A stretch of DNA of 64,000 bases, taken from NCBI GenBank assembly GCA_016700155.1, contig CP065001.1, positions 3,534,001 through 3,598,000 of the forward strand, written 5' to 3'. Every line of letters begins with the position of its first letter. The stretch's first letter is position 1. Shown here one piece after another: positions 9,333 through 17,961 of the stretch. The notes under the pieces were generated by a model that had not been told where the DNA came from, did no database searches, and was given only the letters and a program-made list of their open reading frames with translations. A program made the position numbers and the translations under genes. Source of the DNA: Ignavibacteriales bacterium. Its GTDB lineage: Bacteria; Bacteroidota; Ignavibacteria; Ignavibacteriales; Ignavibacteriaceae.

Positions 9333-9341
9333 GGTATAAAC

Positions 9342-9752
9342 ATGAGTGAAGAAATATTAAACGAACAAAACAACCCCGGAAAAACTAAACCTGAATCGCT
9401 TCCCGACAGCACAAACGGTTCATTGAAAGTCAGCGGCGCAATTGCGGACTTTGACGAATTCGATGAATCATTTAAACATGGCGGCTACGGCGAGGATAAG
9501 CTGGAATTCCTTAAAGACCTTCAGCTTAATGTTTATATCGAACTTGGAAAAACACAGATGCAGATTAAGGATGTTCTTGAACTTGAACGCGGTTACGTAA
9601 TTGAGCTTGATAAACTTGCAAGCGAGCCGGTTGATATTTATGTCAACAATAAAAAAATCGCTGAAGGCGAAGTAGTTGTTATCGATAAACACTTCGGAAT
9701 AAGAATAACAAACCTTCACGATTCGAATAACAGGTTAAAGGGATTGTACTGA
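9342..9752 (+). CDS. fliN: Flagellar motor switch protein FliN
   Basis: 136 residues. A variable 50-residue N-terminus precedes a canonical SpoA domain (about 55-136) with KDVLELERGYVIELDKLA, EPVDIYVNNK and EGEVVVIDKHFGIRIT. FliN forms the base of the C-ring and docks FliH/FliI. It is the short FliN form, not the longer Bacillus FliY phosphatase fusion. AAGG precedes the start. The stop overlaps the fliO start by one base. Confidence 0.97.
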   Translation: MSEEILNEQNNPGKTKPESLPDSTNGSLKVSGAIADFDEFDESFKHGGYGEDKLEFLKDLQLNVYIELGKTQMQIKDVLELERGYVIELDKLASEPVDIYVNNKKIAEGEVVVIDKHFGIRITNLHDSNNRLKGLY

Positions 9753-10099
9753 TGTCATTCTTCGATATTCTGAAGACGGTACTACCTTTAATTTTTCTTC
9801 TTGGATTCCTTTATCTCGTTCTTTACCTGGTAAAGAAATATTCTTTTTCATTCCGGAAAAAGAATATCAAAATGCTGAACGTAAAAGTTCTTGCAACTCA
9901 AATGATACTTCCCAAAAAATTTATTTCAATTATTAAAGTTCAGGATAAACTGCTTGTACTCGGTATAAGTGATGCATCCATAACACTTCTTAAAGAACTT
10001 GACAGTACTGATGAAATTGATCAGGAGCAGTCAGCTGCCGACAGCGATGTAAAGCTGGACTTCAAAGATATCTTCAAAAAAAATCTCGGCATAAAATGA
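9752..10099 (+). CDS. fliO: Flagellar biosynthesis protein FliO
   Basis: 115 residues. One N-terminal membrane helix (about 7-27) is followed by a basic stretch (KKYSFSFRKKN) and a small cytoplasmic domain with the family pattern LNVKVLATQMILPKKFISIIKVQDKLLVLGI. FliO is a chaperone for assembly of the FliP export-gate core. Position between fliN and fliP and overlaps at both ends support the call; sequence conservation in the family is low. Confidence 0.9.
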   Translation: MSFFDILKTVLPLIFLLGFLYLVLYLVKKYSFSFRKKNIKMLNVKVLATQMILPKKFISIIKVQDKLLVLGISDASITLLKELDSTDEIDQEQSAADSDVKLDFKDIFKKNLGIK

Positions 10100-10854
10100 A
10101 AAAGTACTTTTTATTGATACTGGTAATCTTCTTCGTTCTTACTGCTGGACTTACCCCTGCTCAGCAGAACCCGACGATATCATTGCCTAAAATCGGTATC
10201 GATGTTGGTACTTCCGATTCGCCGCAGGATATTTCTGTAACGCTCCAGATTCTGCTCCTGATGACTATTCTTTCATTAGCTCCTTCTATCATGATTATGA
10301 CGACATGTTATCTCAGGATCATAATCGTATTTCACTTTTTAAAAAGTGCTATGGGAACACAATCAATGCCTCCGGGACAACTGCTCGCGGGCATTGCGTT
10401 GTTCATAACATTTTTTGTTATGGCTCCAACCTGGAAACAGGTAAATGATGAAGCGCTTAAACCATTAATGGATGGCAAGATTACAGTCAATGAAGCTTAT
10501 GATAAAGGCATTGAACCAATACGAAGTTTTATGTTCAGAAATGTAAGGGATGAAGATCTGGAACTGTTTATCGGGCTTGCGTCACTGGAGCGTCCGGCAA
10601 ACAGGAATGAATTACCTACATACATAGTGGTTCCGGCGTTCGCAATCAGTGAACTCAGAGCAGGATTTATAATCGGTTTCTTTTTATTTATACCTTTCCT
10701 TATGGTGGATATGATCATATCAAGTATTCTTATGTCAATGGGTATGATGATGCTTCCTCCAATGCTGATATCGCTTCCTTTTAAAATTCTTCTATTCATA
10801 TTAGTTGACGGATGGAACCTGATAATAGGCTCTGTTGTGAGGAGTATTCAATAA
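10096..10854 (+). CDS. fliP: Flagellar export-gate protein FliP
   Basis: 252 residues. A cleavable-type signal peptide (about 1-22, as known for FliP) is followed by four membrane segments. Conserved stretches include LQILLLMTILSLAPSIMIM, TCYLRIIIVFHFLKSAMGTQ, PPGQLLAGIALFITFFVM and the C-terminal MSMGMMMLPPMLISLPFKI. FliP pentamers form the core of the export channel with FliQ and FliR. It overlaps fliO by 4 bases and fliQ by one. Confidence 0.98.
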   Translation: MKKYFLLILVIFFVLTAGLTPAQQNPTISLPKIGIDVGTSDSPQDISVTLQILLLMTILSLAPSIMIMTTCYLRIIIVFHFLKSAMGTQSMPPGQLLAGIALFITFFVMAPTWKQVNDEALKPLMDGKITVNEAYDKGIEPIRSFMFRNVRDEDLELFIGLASLERPANRNELPTYIVVPAFAISELRAGFIIGFFLFIPFLMVDMIISSILMSMGMMMLPPMLISLPFKILLFILVDGWNLIIGSVVRSIQ

Positions 10855-11123
10855 TGACAGAAGAATTAATTATAGAAATAATGAAGGAAGTTTTCTTCAC
10901 AACTTTTCTTGTCCTGCTTCCCGTACTTGGTGTTTCGCTTGTTGTAGGTATAATCATCTCGATTTTCCAGTCCGCTACATCAATACAGGAAATGACATTA
11001 ACTTTTGTTCCTAAAATTTTAATTACAGCACTCGCAATAATTTTTATGCTGCCGTGGATGATGGACAAGATGATAAACATTACACTCAAACTATTCACAA
11101 TGTTTACCACGGTAGTCCGATGA
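10854..11123 (+). CDS. fliQ: Flagellar export-gate protein FliQ
   Basis: 89 residues, the exact family length, with two membrane helices (about 14-38 and 52-76). Conserved stretches are LLPVLGVSLVVGIIISIFQSA and QEMTLTFVPKI. The start at 10854 overlaps the fliP stop. A longer in-frame ORF upstream (from 10812) would lie inside fliP and adds residues absent from the family, so it was rejected. FliQ subunits wrap the FliP/FliR core of the gate. Confidence 0.95.
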   Translation: MTEELIIEIMKEVFFTTFLVLLPVLGVSLVVGIIISIFQSATSIQEMTLTFVPKILITALAIIFMLPWMMDKMINITLKLFTMFTTVVR

Positions 11124-11896
11124 CTAACATACTTGTAGCTGATTTTGTCCTGGTTCTTTTGATCTTTTTGCGGATAATATCTGCTATGGTTGCCTCCCCT
11201 GTTTTCAGCAATAAAGCATTACCGGTAATTCCCAAAATTTTTATCTCGTTTGTAATTGCTTACATAGTTTTTCTTTCTGTTGACACGGCACAGGTAAAGT
11301 TTGATATCACTGTATGGTCGCTTTTCTTTTTTGCTGTCAAAGAAATTATTACAGGACTGATTATAGGCTTCATGATGAATTTCGTGTTTTACGGAATTTC
11401 ATTTGCTGGACACATAATAGGATTTGACATGGGTTTAACAATTGCCGATGTATTTAATCCAATGGAAGAGACAAACAATAACGTGGTCGGTGAAGTGATT
11501 TACATCTCTGCGCTGCTCGTTTTTTTTCTTATCAACGGACACCATTATTTAATAAGAGGTCTGGCTTATTCATTTTCAGTTGTTCAGCTCGGTAAGTTTT
11601 CAATCAATGCCTCCGTTTATGATCTTCTTGTAAAATACTCAGCATCAATATTTATAATTGCTGTTAAGATTTCATCACCGATACTTGTTTCATTTTTCCT
11701 GGTACATCTTGGTGAAGCAGTAATTGCACGCGTGATGCCCCAGGTTCAGATATTTTTTGTGACTCAACCTTTGAAAATAGGGATTGGGTTTTTACTGATT
11801 ATGATCGCGGTTCCGTTTTGTATCTATGTAATAAAAATTCTTTTGAAGGATTATGAGAATAATCTTTTCACACTTGTTAAAGCGATGGGTTCATAA
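11120..11896 (+). CDS. fliR: Flagellar export-gate protein FliR
   Basis: 258 residues with about six membrane segments. Conserved FliR features include the start ADFVLVLLIFLRIISAM, the region GFDMGLTIADVFNP and the end region PLKIGIGFLLIMIAVP. The start at 11120 overlaps the fliQ stop (ATGA). An upstream in-frame ATG at 11054 lies within fliQ and adds a hydrophilic tail not typical of FliR, so it was not used. FliR is the single-copy subunit of the FliPQR channel. flhB follows with no gap. Confidence 0.96.
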   Translation: MTNILVADFVLVLLIFLRIISAMVASPVFSNKALPVIPKIFISFVIAYIVFLSVDTAQVKFDITVWSLFFFAVKEIITGLIIGFMMNFVFYGISFAGHIIGFDMGLTIADVFNPMEETNNNVVGEVIYISALLVFFLINGHHYLIRGLAYSFSVVQLGKFSINASVYDLLVKYSASIFIIAVKISSPILVSFFLVHLGEAVIARVMPQVQIFFVTQPLKIGIGFLLIMIAVPFCIYVIKILLKDYENNLFTLVKAMGS

Positions 11897-12982
11897 ATGG
11901 CAGAAGTAGACGGCCAGGAAAAAACCGAACAACCTACCAGTAAAAAGCTGCAGGAAGCACGCGATAAAGGTCAGGTTGCAAAAAGTATGGAGATAAACTC
12001 CTTTGCAATATTTACATCGGGACTACTTCTTGTTTTAATAAGTCAAAGTCATTTGGGAACACAAATGTCCGAAATGTCTATAAAAATTTTTAATTCACTT
12101 GATGTGCTTGAACTAAACGCAAATATGATACAGGGATACGCCGCACAGGCTTTAGCATTTTTTGTTATAACAATCGGACCTGTGTTCGCTGGTATTTTTG
12201 TTGTCGCGTTAATTGCTGGAATTTCCCAGGTCGGATTTAAGATCAGCGTAAAGGCATTAAAACCAAAATTCAATAAACTTAATCCTATCAACGGAATAAA
12301 AAGTTTGTTCTTTTCATCAAGATCTTTTGTTGAATTCGGCAAAGCACTCGCTAAACTAACAGTGATTGGATTGTTCACTTACTTAGTTCTTTACGATTTT
12401 GTAATTAACTCGCCATCATTAACTGATCTTACTGTTTCTGAAATCGTTTCATACCTGCTTGACGCGGCTTATTCATTCCTATGGAAAGTTGCGTTGGTAT
12501 TTGCGGCTATAGCTGCAATTGATTTTCTATATCAGCGAAAAAAGTTTAACAAAGATATGATGATGACCAAACAGGAAGTGAAAGAAGAATTTAAACAGAG
12601 TGAGGGTGATCCTTTAATTAAATCGAGGATTAAAAAACTTCAGTATGAAGCTGCAAAAAAACGTATGATGCAGAATATTCCCAAGGCTGATGTTATCATA
12701 ACAAACCCTACACACTATGCCATAGCATTGAAATACGATATGCAGAAGGATAAAGCTCCCCGCGTATTAGCTAAAGGCGTAGATGAGCTTGCTCAAAGAA
12801 TTAAAAAGATTGCAGCAGAAAATGATATACCGATGCATGAAGACAGGGAACTTGCAAGGATGTTATATAAAATGTGTGACATCGGAGACTTAATTCCTAC
12901 TGTGTTATTTAAAGCGGTAGCACAAATCCTGGCTTATGTCTACCAATTAAAAAATGAAAAGAAAAAAAGATCGATAGTATAA
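11897..12982 (+). CDS. flhB: Flagellar export switch protein FlhB
   Basis: 361 residues. The N-terminus (GQEKTEQPTSKKLQEARDKG) and four membrane helices are typical. The cytoplasmic domain carries the autocleavage motif NPTH at residues 270-273, almost the same position as in Salmonella (269-272). GDPLIKSRIKKLQ lies just before it and YAIALKYD just after. Self-cleavage there lets FliK switch export specificity. A second, isolated copy of this C-terminal domain is encoded at 22833. Confidence 0.98.
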   Translation: MAEVDGQEKTEQPTSKKLQEARDKGQVAKSMEINSFAIFTSGLLLVLISQSHLGTQMSEMSIKIFNSLDVLELNANMIQGYAAQALAFFVITIGPVFAGIFVVALIAGISQVGFKISVKALKPKFNKLNPINGIKSLFFSSRSFVEFGKALAKLTVIGLFTYLVLYDFVINSPSLTDLTVSEIVSYLLDAAYSFLWKVALVFAAIAAIDFLYQRKKFNKDMMMTKQEVKEEFKQSEGDPLIKSRIKKLQYEAAKKRMMQNIPKADVIITNPTHYAIALKYDMQKDKAPRVLAKGVDELAQRIKKIAAENDIPMHEDRELARMLYKMCDIGDLIPTVLFKAVAQILAYVYQLKNEKKKRSIV

Positions 12983-12983
12983 C

Positions 12984-15032
12984 GTGAAATCATTAGGAAG
13001 AAATTCAGATTTAATACTTGCATTCGGGTTGATATTTATGTTAGCCCTTATGCTGGTCCCGCTTCCGGCTGGATTGCTTGATTTCTTTCTTGCACTCAAC
13101 ATTACACTTTCAGTATTGATACTGATAGTCGCATTGTATATTCAATCACCTCTTGATATATCTGTCTTCCCCGGCTTGTTGCTTGTACTAACTCTTTTCA
13201 GACTTGCATTAAATATCAGTTCCACAAGATTAATACTGATTGATGGTTATGCCGGAAAAGTTATTGAAACTTTCGGGTCATTTGTTGTAAGCGGAAATTA
13301 CGTTGTAGGATTTATCGTCTTTATAATTCTTGTAATCATCCAGTTTATAGTGATCGTGAAAGGTTCAGGAAGAATTTCAGAAGTTGCCGCAAGATTTACT
13401 CTGGATGCAATGCCCGGCAAACAAATGGCTATTGATGCTGATCTGAATACCGGACTAATAACTGAAGCTGACGCACGCAAAAGAAGAGATGAAATCAGTC
13501 GTGAAGCAGAGTTCTACGGTGCAATGGACGGTGCAAGTAAATTTGTAAAGGGAGATGCAGTAGCGGGAATTTTAATTAATGGTATTAACATCATCGGCGG
13601 ATTTATTATTGGTGTCGCACAGCGAGGCTTAACATTTGGTGATGCACTTCAGTCATATACAATACTTACAATTGGTGATGGTCTTGTATCTCAGATTCCG
13701 GCGCTGATAATTGCCACAGCCGCCGGTCTTGTTGTTACAAGAAGCGCTGCCGGCACCGCGCTTGATTCACAAATGAAAACGCAGTTGTTCTCAAACCCGC
13801 GCGTACTTGCAACAGTTTCAGGAATGGTTTTATTGTTTGCTGCTTTACCGGGAATGCCTACAATACCTTTCGTCGTGTTAAGCATTACACTGGGCACCTC
13901 ATCTTATCTGACTAAGAAAAAACGTTCCCTAGTACAGACAGTTGTTAAAGAGGAAGAAGTTGCACCCGAACAGACAGAAGAAAGAGTTGAACAATATTTA
14001 CAAGTCGACCCAATTGAAATTGAAATTGGCTACGGGCTTATAAGTCTTGTTGATGAAAAACAGGGCGGAAATCTTTTTCAGAAAATTTCTTCAACAAGAA
14101 AATTTATGGCGCTTGAGTATGGAATATTAATTCCGCCGGTTCGGGTAAGAGATAATCTCCAGCTTGAGCCGAACGAATACCTGATAAAAATAAAAGGCAA
14201 CATTGCTTCAACATTTGAAATTTATACCGACAGATTTCTTGCAATGAATCCCGGAGGCATAGCAGAAACACTTAACGGAATACCAACACAGGATCCTGCT
14301 TTTAACCTGCCGAGTTACTGGGTTACTTCGCAGGAAAAAGACAGGGCTGAAGTTCTCGGATATACGGTGGTCGATAGTATTTCAGTTCTGTCAACACATC
14401 TGCAGGAAACCTTGAAACAAAATTTCGATAAAATATTAACAAGGCAGGCTGTTAAACAACTTCTTGAAAATCTTAAGAAGGATTACCCGGCTGTAATTGA
14501 AGATATTCATCCGGATGCACTTTCAATCGGGACAATTCAAAAGGTACTCCAGAATCTTTTAAAAGAGTTTATTCCTATAAAAGATCTTGTACAGATTCTT
14601 GAAGCATTGATCGACTATTCGAAAGTAACTAAGAACATAGATGTATTAACTGAATACGTGCGTCATTCAATAGGCGATACAATTGCAAGCCTTCACAAAG
14701 ACAGCAACGGAATAATACACGCAGCAGCACTCGGTGAAGTACTTGAATCATCAATAACAAAATCATTACAGAACCAGAAGGAAGCCGTACAAACGCTGGG
14801 TCTTAGCCCGAACGTGCTTCGTGAGCTTAACAATATTCTTGAACAAACTGTAGAAAAATTTAAAGGTCTGGGCTATTTGCCGCTCATAATTACATCGGCG
14901 ACAATCCGACCATACTTTTACAGGTTAATCAATTCAAGCTTCAGGGATATTATTGTGTTGTCATATTCGGAATTACCATCACAGATAGAAATTGAGTTAA
15001 TAGACAGGATAGAGGTTTCAAATGCAAATTAA
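12984..15032 (+). CDS. flhA: Flagellar export-gate protein FlhA
   Basis: 682 residues with a GTG start one base after the flhB stop. About eight membrane helices fill residues 1-320. The FHIPEP signature region RFTLDAMPGKQMAIDADLN follows helix 4, and the cytoplasmic domain (about 345-682) is full length. FlhA forms the nonameric ring that docks chaperone-substrate complexes and uses the proton motive force. Its last 11 bases overlap flhF, including an AGAGG ribosome site for that gene. Confidence 0.98.
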   Translation: MKSLGRNSDLILAFGLIFMLALMLVPLPAGLLDFFLALNITLSVLILIVALYIQSPLDISVFPGLLLVLTLFRLALNISSTRLILIDGYAGKVIETFGSFVVSGNYVVGFIVFIILVIIQFIVIVKGSGRISEVAARFTLDAMPGKQMAIDADLNTGLITEADARKRRDEISREAEFYGAMDGASKFVKGDAVAGILINGINIIGGFIIGVAQRGLTFGDALQSYTILTIGDGLVSQIPALIIATAAGLVVTRSAAGTALDSQMKTQLFSNPRVLATVSGMVLLFAALPGMPTIPFVVLSITLGTSSYLTKKKRSLVQTVVKEEEVAPEQTEERVEQYLQVDPIEIEIGYGLISLVDEKQGGNLFQKISSTRKFMALEYGILIPPVRVRDNLQLEPNEYLIKIKGNIASTFEIYTDRFLAMNPGGIAETLNGIPTQDPAFNLPSYWVTSQEKDRAEVLGYTVVDSISVLSTHLQETLKQNFDKILTRQAVKQLLENLKKDYPAVIEDIHPDALSIGTIQKVLQNLLKEFIPIKDLVQILEALIDYSKVTKNIDVLTEYVRHSIGDTIASLHKDSNGIIHAAALGEVLESSITKSLQNQKEAVQTLGLSPNVLRELNNILEQTVEKFKGLGYLPLIITSATIRPYFYRLINSSFRDIIVLSYSELPSQIEIELIDRIEVSNAN

Positions 15033-16158
15033 AAAATTTGTTGCCCCGACACTTAAAGACGCAACTGAACAAATGAAAAGTGAACTCGGAAGTGATTCAC
15101 TGATTCTCAGCACAAGGATCATCGAAGGCAATAACAAGTATGGTAAGAAGAAAATGTTTGAAGTTACCGCCGGCATCGAGGATACATTTGATAAAATGCC
15201 CGGGATGAAACATACTGCCGTTGAAGAAGCTGAGGATGAAAAAAGTTTCGCCCGTGAACTTAAAAATCTATCAGAAAAGATCTACGCGGAAAAGGATAAA
15301 CAAAGACGTAAGGTTGTACAGGAACGGCTGCCGGTATTTGATGAAATATCAGACAACGGCAATTCGGACATTGAAAAAGAATTAAAAGAAATTGTTGATA
15401 CCTTATTACTTCGCGAAGTTCAGAAACCAATTATCACTTCTATTCTTAATCAATTAAAGAAGTACAAGAGTTTCCTTCATTCTTCCAACATCGATAACTA
15501 CGTTGTTTCTTCAATCGCATCAATGATACCGACAACAAGTTTTCAGTTAGTCAAAAGAGATAATCCGAAAATTGTTGCACTGGTTGGTCCTACCGGAGTT
15601 GGTAAAACAACCTGTATCGCAAAGCTTGCTGTAATTTCAAAGATACTTCACAATCTTAACATCGGGTTGATATCAATTGATACATACAGACTCGGAGCAA
15701 TTGACCAGTTAAGAATTTTTTCCGAGGTAAGTAATATCGATATGCTTGTTGCTTATGAACCGGATGATATCCCTAAACTTATAAACCAGTTTAAGAAAAA
15801 AGATCTGATATTTATTGATACAGCCGGAAGAAGTCAGAAGAACAAAGAATATCTTTTAAAGACAAAACAATATCTTGATGCAGCTAAAGTGGATGAAACC
15901 TATCTTGTAATGAGCGCTACCAGCACTACTAAAACTTTGTTTGATGTTGCGGAAAATTTTAAACTCTTCAACTATAAAGCGTTGATGTTCACAAAGATTG
16001 ATGAAGCCGTAGCACTCGGTAATGTTCTAAACATGGTATCTAACTTTAAAGTGCCAACAATATTTTTAGCTAACGGACAGGTTATTCCGGATGATATAAT
16101 ATCTGCCGATGCTGAGTTTATTGCAAAAATGATTTATACAGGAAAGTTCAGTAAATGA
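15022..16158 (+). CDS. flhF: Flagellar SRP-type GTPase FlhF
   Basis: 378 residues. The N-terminal B domain starts MQIKKFVAPTLKDATEQMKS. The NG domain has G1 VGPTGVGKTT (about 193-202), the SRP box SIDTYRLGAIDQLR, G3 DTAGRS and a TKIDEA element. FlhF marks the site and number of flagella, and its partner FlhG stimulates its GTPase as a dimer. It overlaps flhA by 11 bases and flhG by 4. The conserved catalytic motifs look intact. Confidence 0.97.
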   Translation: MQIKKFVAPTLKDATEQMKSELGSDSLILSTRIIEGNNKYGKKKMFEVTAGIEDTFDKMPGMKHTAVEEAEDEKSFARELKNLSEKIYAEKDKQRRKVVQERLPVFDEISDNGNSDIEKELKEIVDTLLLREVQKPIITSILNQLKKYKSFLHSSNIDNYVVSSIASMIPTTSFQLVKRDNPKIVALVGPTGVGKTTCIAKLAVISKILHNLNIGLISIDTYRLGAIDQLRIFSEVSNIDMLVAYEPDDIPKLINQFKKKDLIFIDTAGRSQKNKEYLLKTKQYLDAAKVDETYLVMSATSTTKTLFDVAENFKLFNYKALMFTKIDEAVALGNVLNMVSNFKVPTIFLANGQVIPDDIISADAEFIAKMIYTGKFSK

Positions 16159-17012
16159 TAGGTCAGGTTGAAAGGGTTGTTGAACTAAACAATCTGAAAA
16201 ACGGAAAGAACAAAAAAACTGCAGTTAAGACGATTGCTTTTACTTCCGGAAAAGGAGGAACAGGTAAAACTTTTCTGGCAGTTAATATGGCGTATGCAAT
16301 TTCCGAGTTGAACAAGAAAGTTCTCCTTGTCGATCTTGATTCAAACCTGTCGAATGTGAATATCCTTCTAAATATGAATTCAAAAAAAACATTAAATGAA
16401 TTCTTCACCGGAAGGAAACTGCTTCCCGAACTTATCACGCCTTTCGAAAATAATCTTCATATAATTTTCGGTGATTCAGGAAAATTAGATTATGATATTC
16501 CAAAACCTGAAATGGTAAAACTTTTGTTCAGTCATCTTTCAAAAGTCTCCGCAGATTATGATTACATTTTTCTGGATACCGGTGCAGGCGCACACGATGA
16601 CACGATAAATTTTTTGCTTCACTCATCACTCAATGTAATTGTAACAACACCGGAGCCTACATCGGTGATGGATGCTTATGTTATGGTAAAGCTTTTAAAA
16701 AGCAACGGCTACGCCCATAAAAATATTGTGATCGTGAATAAGTGTTCGACTGATGAAGAAGGAGCAATGGCATTCAATAATCTTAATGTCGCATCAAAAC
16801 ATTTTCTTAGTGAAGATCTTCACCTGCTCGGATTTGTACTGTTGGATTCACTTGTAAGAAAATCAATTATTGACCAGGAAGTACTTCTTAAAAATTACCA
16901 GAACACGAAATCCGCAGGTCAGGTTCGCAAGCTTTCACAGGGTTTAATTGAATTCATTCAACTGGCCAATATTAACCAATCTAAAGTTTCAGCATATCAG
17001 CATAACCGCTGA
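16155..17012 (+). CDS. flhG: MinD-like ATPase FlhG (FleN/YlxH)
   Basis: 285 residues. Deviant Walker A SGKGGTGKT is near residues 31-39, with the MinD-type VLLVDLDSNLSNVN and IFLDTGAGAH. FlhG limits flagellar number and stimulates FlhF. The N-terminus, MIGQVERVVELNN, occupies the place of the FlhF-activating DQAxxLR motif but keeps only the Gln, so activation may differ. It overlaps flhF by 4 bases and is followed by a 92-base gap that may hold a promoter. Confidence 0.95.
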   Translation: MIGQVERVVELNNLKNGKNKKTAVKTIAFTSGKGGTGKTFLAVNMAYAISELNKKVLLVDLDSNLSNVNILLNMNSKKTLNEFFTGRKLLPELITPFENNLHIIFGDSGKLDYDIPKPEMVKLLFSHLSKVSADYDYIFLDTGAGAHDDTINFLLHSSLNVIVTTPEPTSVMDAYVMVKLLKSNGYAHKNIVIVNKCSTDEEGAMAFNNLNVASKHFLSEDLHLLGFVLLDSLVRKSIIDQEVLLKNYQNTKSAGQVRKLSQGLIEFIQLANINQSKVSAYQHNR

Positions 17013-17061
17013 AAACCCTTTATTTATCAACACATAACTGATCTTTTCATTCGCGTTCCGG

Positions 17062-17076
17062 TGGTATAGTCTTTGA
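17062..17076 (+). promoter_or_regulatory. Possible sigma-54-like promoter in flhG-fliA gap
   Basis: TGGTATAGTCTTTGA matches the spacing of a sigma-54 -24/-12 element and resembles 15-mers at 7743 (+) and 43184 (-). The final A replaces the usual C of the -12 GC. It lies in the only sizeable gap (17013-17104) of the flhG region, about 29 bases before the next start, so a short leader would result. Weak evidence. Confidence 0.25.
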
Positions 17077-17104
17077 GTTTATCATCTGAAAAATTGAAAA
17101 GGTT

Positions 17105-17308
17105 ATGAATAAAATAGTACTTCACTTCGGTTTGCTGGTCTTCTTTTTAACAATAATATTCTTCAGCCAGAAAGGGGAACCGCTGGAAGGTATTCTGTTA
17201 AAATCCACCGTAGTTTTTATTCTTACCACTACTATCCTGAGCATACTCACATTACTCTTCATGCGCTCGATAACCAAAAGTACAATTAATAAACAAAAAG
17301 ATTTGTAG
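17105..17308 (+). CDS. Small two-helix membrane protein
   Basis: 67 residues with two predicted membrane helices (about 4-22 and 32-54), a short polar turn (QKGEPLEG) and a basic tail ending KQKDL. I do not recognise a family. A GG-containing site (AAAAGG) lies just before the ATG, and the length and hydrophobic pattern look like a real gene. It lies between flhG and fliA, where Bacillus has the che genes. Function unknown; an accessory role for the flagellar base is possible only by context. Confidence 0.6.
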   Translation: MNKIVLHFGLLVFFLTIIFFSQKGEPLEGILLKSTVVFILTTTILSILTLLFMRSITKSTINKQKDL

Positions 17309-17331
17309 GATAAACAGCAGGAAGTAAGGGA

Positions 17332-17961
17332 ATGAACAACACAAACTTATGGACGGAATATAAAACCTCCCCTTCATCAGGTCTTAAAAAACAAATTATG
17401 ATGAATTATACCAGCCTCGTTCACTACGTTATTCACCACTCTAAATTCGTAAACCTGGAAATACTCGATGACAGAGATTACTTTCAATTTGGTATCGAAG
17501 GGTTGAGTGAAGCCATTGACAGGTTTGATCCTGATTATGGAACCAAGTTTGAAACTTACGCAATCCAGAGGATCAGGGGAAAAATTTTAGATGAGCTGAG
17601 AAAGATCCAGATCAAACCACGACCTGTAACCGCGGATAGCCAGAATGAAGTTTACTATTCAAACGTATCTCTTAACAGTTCCTATGATGATGAAGACGGA
17701 TATATGCTTTATGAAATGATACCCAACCAGGAAGAAATACCTGACGTTACAGTTGAAAAAATTGAAGCAAAGGAAATGCTCGTAAACGCAATGAAGGAAC
17801 TGGAAGAAAGGGACCGCTTAATACTCAGTTTATACTACTACGAAAACCTAAACTACAAAGAGATAGCAAAAATTTTAAAGATAACCGTTTCGCGTGTGTC
17901 ACAAATCCATTCACGAATACTTGAATTGTTAAAAGATAAACTTGTGTTTTTAAATGACTAA
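17332..17961 (+). CDS. fliA: Flagellar sigma factor FliA (sigma-28)
   Basis: 209 residues, on the short side for the family (about 230-250). Region 2 (about 45-88) has YFQFGIEGLSEAIDRFDP then FETYAIQRIRGKILDELRK, the typical sigma-28 wording. Region 4 (about 155-205) has RLILSLYYYENLNYKEIA and a SRVSQIHSRIL recognition helix. Region 3 is compressed. FliA directs late flagellar genes (filament, often motor and chemotaxis). No flgM is seen in the window. Its last 8 bases overlap the first HDOD gene, tying that block to fliA expression. Confidence 0.95.
   Translation: MNNTNLWTEYKTSPSSGLKKQIMMNYTSLVHYVIHHSKFVNLEILDDRDYFQFGIEGLSEAIDRFDPDYGTKFETYAIQRIRGKILDELRKIQIKPRPVTADSQNEVYYSNVSLNSSYDDEDGYMLYEMIPNQEEIPDVTVEKIEAKEMLVNAMKELEERDRLILSLYYYENLNYKEIAKILKITVSRVSQIHSRILELLKDKLVFLND

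Noticed and set aside
10812..10853. N-terminal extension of fliQ
   Set aside because: Lies inside fliP; the 89-residue form from 10854 matches the family length exactly.
11054..11119. N-terminal extension of fliR
   Set aside because: Lies inside fliQ and gives a hydrophilic tail not known in FliR.
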